DNA from: Symsagittifera roscoffensis
Taxonomy: Eukaryota > Xenacoelomorpha > Acoela > Convolutidae
NCBI RefSeq assembly: GCF_963678635.1
Contig: NC_087065.1
Location: forward strand, 36,481,888-36,545,887
Direction of reading: 5' to 3'
Length of the DNA: 64,000 nt
In this document: positions 57,181-64,000 of the stretch, one piece after another
How positions within the stretch are numbered: position 1 is the stretch's first letter
How the letters are laid out: each line of letters opens with the position of its first letter
Translations under genes and position numbers: made by a program
The notes under the pieces: model-generated
What the model saw: the letters and a program-made list of their open reading frames with translations, nothing else
Databases searched by the model: none
What the model was told of the DNA's origin: nothing

Positions 57181-57188
57181 TTTTTCAG
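57181..57188 (+). promoter_or_regulatory. Splice-acceptor-like site before the DPH4-like gene
   Basis: TTTTTCAG followed by only 9 nt before the ATG at 57198. Such a short leader fits trans-splicing or a 5' UTR intron; no upstream exon is identified. Confidence 0.5.
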
Positions 57189-57197
57189 ACTAGGACC

Positions 57198-57617
57198 ATG
57201 TTGAATTTCTACAAGATGCTTAATGTATGTCCTAATGCTAGTATAGACGAAATCAAAGGCAAGTACAAGTCTCTAATTTTACAAAACCACCCTGATAAAC
57301 TGTTGGACAGCTCAACAGAAGACTCGGATGCTTTGACACGGCTGCTGAATACTATATGGAAAACCTTGAGTGACTCGGAAAGGAGGCTAGAGTACGATCG
57401 ACAGCTAAACCAATCAGATTTAAGACAGAATTACATAATTGGTGATGTAATTCCGGCTTCTGAATTAGATTCTAACATTAGTTCGTGCGATGGGCTTGAA
57501 ATAAGCTGCAGATGCGGCAACTTGTGCCTTCTGATTGGGCAGTACGAAACTGAGAAAGTATGTCTTTTTGGTTGCAATTTTTGTTCACAGGTCATCATTG
57601 TTGACGAAACGAGGTAA
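57198..57617 (+). CDS. DPH4: DPH4/DNAJC24-like J-domain protein with CSL zinc finger
   Basis: 139 codons, complete, no intron. Residues 1-70 are a J domain (FYKMLNVCPNASIDEIKGKY, HPD at 31-33, LSDSERRLEYDRQL). Residues about 100-135 are a CSL-type zinc finger with ligands Cys104, Cys106, Cys126 and Cys129 (CRCG ... CNFC). This pair of domains defines DPH4 (DNAJC24; Jjj3 in yeast), which acts with DPH1-DPH3 in the first step of diphthamide synthesis on elongation factor 2, in the cytosol. The usual family length is about 150-170 residues. The ATG is the first after an acceptor-like TTTTTCAG. The only host gene in the window I consider secure. Symbol given by family; orthology untested. Confidence 0.85.
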   Translation: MLNFYKMLNVCPNASIDEIKGKYKSLILQNHPDKLLDSSTEDSDALTRLLNTIWKTLSDSERRLEYDRQLNQSDLRQNYIIGDVIPASELDSNISSCDGLEISCRCGNLCLLIGQYETEKVCLFGCNFCSQVIIVDETR

Positions 57618-58789
57618 TTAGAGTCTTACAATGTGTGACAAATCATCAGGTATCTTGTCAATATTGGTATCCAATCATGAAAAACCACGGGTTTTGTTGG
57701 AAGCGCAGTTTTATGGAGCCGATTTCAAAAGAGCGCCACAGTAATAGAATTCTATTGAATGAATTGAAATTTTGAGACAGAGGCAACAAAACTCCTTCCA
57801 AGTAGGATCTTGACAAGATGTTTTTATTCAAATGAACAAATTTGTATTTGGCGAAATGAAAGGTCTCACATATCAAGATTTGGGCATATGCATCATCGAA
57901 ATATACTGTGGCAGAGGCCACCTATTCAAATTGTTTATTTTGTTGTAATTTCTTTGTCTGCGCCAATCTGTGATATTCTAAGTAATTCTAACTTGTTGTG
58001 ATAAAGTGTAATAAAATAGAGTGTAGTGGTAGAGTGTGGCAGTAATAAATTTTATTGTTCCGGAATACCACTCTTTGTTAAGGAATTCTGGCCAATGGTG
58101 GGTTTACCCCTTTTTCCTCTAAGGTTTTTTCTGCAATTTACATACCTCAGAAAAGCTGTCTGGGGTTTGTTGGAGTCTGGAATCATAGAAGATTTCTTTC
58201 AGACAAATTTACCGCGGCTGTATGGGTGAAATGGAGGAAGTGGACCTCAACTAATTTTACTCTTGTTTTCATCTTACCAAGCTATCGTTACCTTTTTGGC
58301 ATCTATTTTTTAGGGGATTTTCGTTATAGGTACTCGAGGGGGGATATAGTTAAAGAGATCCCCTTTTTGCTGTAGCGCAATTTACCCTTAAGTTACCCAA
58401 GGCTGACAATCTGTGTTACTTGCACGGCAATAACTTCCTCTTGTTTATAACTTAATTGAAATATAAAATGTTATTGTTGAAATTCTTGGCGCAACAATGT
58501 ACATTAAATGAACACTGTTATTCACTGAGTTGTTATATTTTCATGGTCATTGCTTGTTGTCGTTTTATTTTTCGTGGCTAGTTTTTCGACGCTGGTGTTT
58601 GTACTTGGGAAGTCGTTAGTCCTAGACCGCGTTTAAATGCGTTCTTCATGGGTTTCATTGACATGAATATAGGACCCTGCATTAAAACTGAGATGGAGCC
58701 ACTGAGATATGCTATTGCTCCCAATGTAAGTCTCGCTGTCGCCTCGGCCTGAAACAATCCAAAGAATGAATACTATTATCGTTTTAGTT
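57618..58789. other. Region downstream of the DPH4-like gene
   Basis: Contains AATAAA at 58010-58015, a possible poly(A) signal for the gene 390 nt after its stop. Otherwise no supportable feature; frames of 60-70 codons are not recognised. Confidence 0.45.
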
Positions 58790-59290
58790 TTTTTTCTTTT
58801 TCTAAACTTTTTGTTTTCCACGCAAAATTAGGTACTACAATTTATCATCGGACTAGGTCGAGTGATGTATCATTATAAAGCCCTTTATAATGTGATTCGA
58901 ACGACAGAAAGAAATTTTCCCAGTGTAAAGAAAAACCGCTTTGAATTGGTTGATTTTTCGTCTAATTTGAGCAAGTGAGCAGGCTTACAGAAGCTTTTTA
59001 TGCTGAATTTAAGCCTTGAAAATTTAGTTCTACTCAAGTAAAGTTAGTTTTTGGAGTTTTAAGCGCCCTCTTAGAAATCAAAAATCTTGAAAAAAATTTC
59101 AAAATTTGAAAAATGAAAAAAAATTTTGAAATTTTTTTCACGATTTTTATTTAGTTATTCTAGTATTTTTTCTAAAAAACGGTTTTCCAATGTGCCTTTT
59201 TATTCAGATCCTTTTATCTCACCACACAGAATTTTTTTAAGACTGGTCGGAACAGTCTGTGCTACTTGCACACTAACCGGTTATCCTTGT
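58790..59290 (-). repeat. Inverted copy of the dispersed repeat
   Basis: Reverse complement of blocks seen at 55166-56875: TTGTTTTCCACGCAAAATTA with CATCGGAC (58808-58868), a GTGATTCGAACGACA block (56715 reversed), ACTCAAGTAAAGTTAG (56562 reversed), and ending with CTGTGCTACTTGCAC at 59247-59287. With the forward copies it encloses the DPH4-like gene. Confidence 0.75.
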
Positions 59291-59764
59291 TTAAGTTGTC
59301 TTTTTGTTTTATTTTTTTTTCTGAAAAGAGTCCTGAATATTGTTCACACTCAGTTAACTATTCTTCTCATTAAAATTTTTTTAAACTTTGATTTTGGGTT
59401 TTGTTCTCAAATAGAAGTGGAAAAAACACATGAAAAATGGTACTTTTCATGGAGTTTCCTGAGCGTACTTTAATTTTTGGTTTTTCGAATTTTAATCCTG
59501 AAATTTGATTTATTTAGGTATGATCAACGCGCAAGAATGATTATATGATCATCGTTTTATCATCATGTTATGATCGATCATCGAGCATAACATACCATGT
59601 TCGTATTTCCTGCATTTGCAAAGTTTGATCATGGTTCGATTTGAAAGGGCTTCTTTGAACCGGAGGGCCATTTCCAATCAAGTTCTAAATTCGTTTTTAG
59701 TTTCTCTCAAGGTTAACCGCAACTGCGTTGTCGAAGTTCCGTAATTACTTTGCACTGATACTAA

Positions 59765-60351
59765 TTGTTCCGACCATTGAAAATTTTTGTTTTATTTTTT
59801 GTTTTCCACGCAAAATCCGGTACCATGAATAATCATCGGACTGGCTTGAGTGATTTATCAGTGTCCCAGTTTCGAGAAATCTCAGTGTCGAGAAAAATTA
59901 TAGTGTCGAGAAAATCCCAGTGTCGTGAAAAACTGGTTTGAAATTTTTGGTTTTTTTTTGTATAATTTCGACCAAATAAAGTGATGGTATTCTGTTAAAT
60001 TGGTCATTTAAGCTGAAAAGAACTTAATTTCTCCGAATGGAAACTAGTTTTGAAAGCTATATTTGGCATTTCCTTGGTTAAAAAAATTATATAAAAATTT
60101 TTGTGCAAAAAAAAATAGAAAACATTTCGAAATTTTTTTATTGAGTTTTCTCTTTAAAAATTTTTTTGTTTATTCTTTTTTTGAAGACAATGTTGTCGAT
60201 TATGCCTAACTTACTAATTTTTTATGCGTGTGTATAGTTTCTCATCACACGCACAAAAAACGACGCTAATTTGAAAAACTTTTATTTGAAATTTTTATTA
60301 GTATAGTCGGAATATACTGTGCTACTTGCACGGCAACCTGCTATCCTTGTT
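59765..60351 (-). repeat. Second inverted member of the dispersed repeat family
   Basis: TTGTTTTCCACGCAAAATCC with CATCGGACTGG at 59802-59860 and CTGTGCTACTTGCACGGCAA at 60313-60340. Between them, 59868-59935 has about four imperfect copies of a 17-bp CAGTGTCGAGAAAAT unit. Confidence 0.65.
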
Positions 60352-61214
60352 ACTATTTCGTAATTACTTTGCACTAATGGACATCATCAATTCACAAATA
60401 TTATTTATCTTTTTTCTGTGGTTGATTAACCACACCGTATCATCTGCACACGGTAATTTTACTTCTATGAATCTACATAAAACGAAGTGCAAAAAAATGG
60501 CCCTAGAGCGGAGCTTGGGTACACTTAATCTTTTTTTTAAATCCAGGACAGCACCTCGGGCATATATTTTTTGTTTTCTGTCACCCAAGTTCATTTTTTT
60601 TACTGATTTGTTAGTTGAAACCGTACTGTTTCAGTTATATATAAATAAATAACTGGTCAGCAGTGTCAGAAGCTTTTTTAAGAAGGAAACATCGGAATAG
60701 TTTTTTTTGTAAAACAATGCGGATCATTTCTTTAATTGATATTGTCGCACGCCCACATGAAAAACTTGATCTAAAGTCTAAGGCCGAGCTGATATTTTTA
60801 TAGGATGTTTTGCTTTTCAATGAAAATCATCTCATATCATTCTCAAACTTCGCTGATAATTTACAGTAAGCTTATGATATGAGGCTATAGTCTTTGGCCG
60901 TGCAGTTTCAATTTATCGTCATCCTTTTGTGTTGGGATTACTGACTTTTTTCAATCAAAAAGAACGAAGTGTTTTTCACTTCTACAGGTCTTGAGGATTT
61001 TTTAAGCGTATAAAAACGAACTGATTTTCACTGATATATGCCTTGATGATTTTTTTTCAGGAAAATGACATCAAATTTTTCACGCCCATTTTCGTGGTTT
61101 GGCTAATCATTTCTTTTTAAGTCAAGTTCATTTCCTTTTTTGATAGAAAGCCAAACTCCTATCAAACAGCAAAAGTGTAAAGGTCACGAAAGTTGTGAAT
61201 ACAGTCTGGTTTCG

Positions 61215-61417
61215 AATGACTTAAATTTTCTGAATTCTCAGCGGAAAAAAAACCTTTTGCTTGATCCAGTTTTCTCTAATTGTCTAACTTCATGGAAAAA
61301 GTGCCAATCAGTATTTCAAATACTGATTGGCACTTTTTTCATGAAGTTAGACAATTAGAGAAAACTTGATCAAGCAAAAGGTTTTTTCCGCGGAGAATTC
61401 AGAAAATTTAAGTCATT
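61215..61417. repeat. 203-bp near-perfect palindrome
   Basis: Arms of about 100 bp meet at CAGTATTTCAAATACTG (center about 61317) with a 1-nt spacer. Outer ends are AATGACTTAAATTTTC and GAAAATTTAAGTCATT. Only a handful of mismatches and small indels are seen by eye. No terminal duplication recognised. Confidence 0.95.
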
Positions 61418-64000
61418 CTGTCGGCTCTGTTCGACAGCTTCTTTTCAATGAAACCAGTTTTTGAATATGTGAAGGGCAGCTAGGCATAATGATATAGCAT
61501 AATTATTTGAGTCCCTGGGCGCAAATAATGTATTTCGAAAGTATCTTCGCTTTCAAACTAATCGTTTGCTTTTTTGTTCATTGTGTTGCTTTTTGATTTT
61601 TTAGTGCGAAGTACAAATTCAAATCATTGTCGAACAATTCATGTTTTGAACCTTAAGTAAAACTGATATAACTCATTAAAGAAATTTTTTGATGTCTGCT
61701 TTAGAGCAATCCTGTAGTCAATAGGCTATTTGGTATTTGCTGTAGGGGTTTCTTTATTGACGATGAATATAAGTATTTAGACTTAAGCTTAAAATGAATT
61801 ACTCGTTATGACATAGTTATAATTCAACTTAACGTAGAAGCGGAAAAATGATATACTATTTGTGTTATTGTATTGATAATCTTTTTACTAGCCTGTAGCA
61901 CTGTGGATCCGAAGAGAAGACAGTAATGAATAAAAGCAAAGACGGAGAACACCGAACCGTTGATGAGCAAGCCGCGAGTGACCTTAAATATAAAGTGAGC
62001 CTGAAATTACTTGATCGAATGTTATTGCCACCTAAATCAGTGTAAGACACCTCATTTTGGTCATTATAACAGACAATTAGCACTTTTTTCTTATTCAGAG
62101 TCAAAGTTATTTTTCGTGTCTGTACAACACAAAACAGTCCTCAACAAATTAATCCGAAAAAACATATCAAAGTAAAAAAAATCAGTTCCATACAACTAGT
62201 CTGGAAAACAGTACTATTGATCGAAGCTGATAAAAAAAATTCTCTCTGATGAATATTATTTTCGTTTTAACTAATCCGGGTGGTACTAGCTAAGAATCGC
62301 CTAGAGAGCAGCAGCGTCCACTCATTAAATGCTGAAATCCGCGAAACATAATGATTGGTTCTGCGATGGAACATTTTAGACAGCTTCCAATATATTCTAC
62401 CGAAATTAATTTATATACGTTTCAGTTGAAGAATGCTTTATACCTTTTGTTTGCACTCTTCTTCCTGACAAAAAAAGGAATCAACGTATTGTCGCTTTTT
62501 CAGTTTTCTAAAGTTTGATTACCGGAAACGCTTTACAGTTGATTTTGAAGTAGCTGTGCGAGATTTAATTACAGCTATCCATCATTGCACTCAAATTAAG
62601 TTTTGTTTTTGATATGAAACCAAGCATCTGGCAACACTCACAATTACAGCAATCATTTTGATTTTTTTTGGGCGAATTCAAATGCTTCCTTTAAGTGCAT
62701 TTTTGCCCGTAGAAGACATCCCCCTGCGTTCGAGTTTCTTCAAGGTATATCATTTGAAAAAAAAACAATAAATATTGAATTATTTTGAGGACATATTGGA
62801 AGACCTACTTCTCAAGGTCGACATAAACTAGTACAGGTTTGGCGAGTACAGAATGACTTTCTCCTAAGGTGGAACAGTAATTTTGTAAAACAAGTGACTA
62901 GCTAGCATCTTTCGAGAAAAGTTCATCGAGAAGTTCAAGGACGGACAAAATTATGCCAAAATTTTTGGTCAAATGTGCGCAAAACAAAAAGTTACCCGCC
63001 CCATAAAGTTTTGAAACCAACAAACTGACCAAAAATTTGATCAAGATCATTAGATCATATCAACCCAACATTTTTATCCGGATGTAGTCATACTTTTGAA
63101 TCAGTTATACTATTGATGTAGTCATACTTTTAAATCAAAAACGTTCTTTTTTTAGTTTTTAAAATTCTTCAACCTTGCAAAGCAATAAAAGTTCTCCCCA
63201 GGTTCCACTATTTTCCTTGTTCTTCAAAATTGTGCTCAAGTTAATTTGAAACCGGCTAAATGATGGAAGCATACGAGGTGTTGATTTTTCTTTCCCCTCG
63301 CCCAATTCTTTCAGGTCGAGCCCTTCTTTTGTACCCAGGTATACCCGTTTTGAATTCACCCAAGTGTTTTTGTTTCAGGGGTTTTGATCCTTTGTGCTCC
63401 AATGTCTGAGTCGAACGCATTAATTCCAATAGTTTTAGTCTATTTTATATTGGACTGTTTTTTATCAAACTTTTTTCATGCTACGGTCTGTTGTGTATGA
63501 GACTTCTGTGTGGGACTATTTGTATGTGTTCCTTATTTTCTCAGTAATACTAAAAAGGTAACCGATTGTTTTTGTGCTTCTGTTGTTTTGATCTGCTGCC
63601 GAGATGTCCGTGTGCTTGTTTTGAGATTCCTCCTTTTGAGCTCTCCGACAAGGAACAGGGTGAGTGTACAAATAGCTATAACAGCAACCATTCCCATCCC
63701 CGCTGTGGCAAGCTCCAAAATCTCAGCCACTTTCTAAAACATGAGTGTGCTAAGATGATCTGGATTTCCTTGAGCGTGATTTGAGCCACGCCCATACAGT
63801 CAAACAGCTCGTGAAAAGCTACAGGTTTTTAAAATTTTATTTTGTTGCCATTTTTATTTTTTTTAGTCAACCAGCTTGTAGATTAAATATTTAGGTTGTC
63901 ATGAGCGCATATATCCAGCGCCCATTGAGCTATAACTTAATCGCAAGAGTTCATATTGCAAATTGCAGCGCAAGTGTTACTATGATCCAGCAATCATATG
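61418..64000. other. AT-rich terminal stretch, no firm gene
   Basis: No domain recognised. A 23-bp motif GATGTAGTCATACTTTTGAATC is repeated at about 63083 and 63116. A 65-codon minus-strand frame (63533-63730) has one hydrophobic segment (MVAVIAICTLTLFLVGEL) followed by Lys/Arg; it could be a small membrane protein or exon, but nothing else supports it. Confidence 0.4.

Noticed and set aside
59126-59473. 115-codon ORF
   Set aside because: Overlaps the dispersed repeat copy and is AT-rich low-complexity; no domain.

Overview
This is a window of animal (metazoan) nuclear DNA, most likely from an invertebrate with an AT-rich genome. The evidence is APE-type LINEs, Ty3-like LTR retroelements, a DPH4/DNAJC24-type J-domain gene, TTTTTCAG-type splice acceptors, one assembly gap and no prokaryotic operons. 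A nematode would fit the acceptor style and short 5' leader of the one host gene, but that is inference.

About three quarters of the window is a three-level nest of retroelements. Element A is a very large Ty3-like element on the minus strand. Its body runs from 19492 down to 1 and off the window. Its primer-binding site, part of its leader and its 5' LTR (about 46342-47190) lie on the far side of element B. Element B (19491-45755, plus strand, 0.89-kb LTRs, about 26.3 kb) is a diverged relative that appears to have landed in A's 5' leader. Inside B a full-length LINE with one uninterrupted 1234-codon ORF (36624-40397) is flanked by a perfect 13-bp target-site duplication.

A and B share one gene order: gag (coiled coil, capsid, two zinc knuckles), protease, RT, RNase H, integrase, an acidic tail, a TARG1-like macro-domain ORF, a roughly 400-nt non-coding spacer, a coiled-coil protein ending in an SGNH hydrolase, and then about 6.5 kb of collinear unrecognised coding sequence. 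That last block starts with a second SGNH-like segment, carries a KRKR-type basic patch, and ends in conserved Cys-rich blocks. Both copies are dead: many frameshifts and stops, protease deleted in A. Because the accessory block is collinear in two clearly diverged copies, it looks like an inherited part of the element and not one captured fragment. Without the LINE, B is about 22.5 kb, far above the usual 5-10 kb of Ty3 elements.

The leaders of A and B hold unrelated minisatellites at similar distances upstream of gag (25-bp units in A; 69-bp and 14-bp units in B).

To the right of 47.2 kb the DNA is AT-rich. A decayed CR1/L2-like LINE (about 48907-51937, minus) is inserted in a PD-(D/E)XK-type mobile-element gene whose two halves are visible on either side. 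After a 200-N gap come a 779-bp-period tandem duplication, members of a dispersed repeat family in both orientations around an intact DPH4-like gene (57198-57617), and a 203-bp near-perfect palindrome (61215-61417). I see no convincing gene in the last 5 kb.
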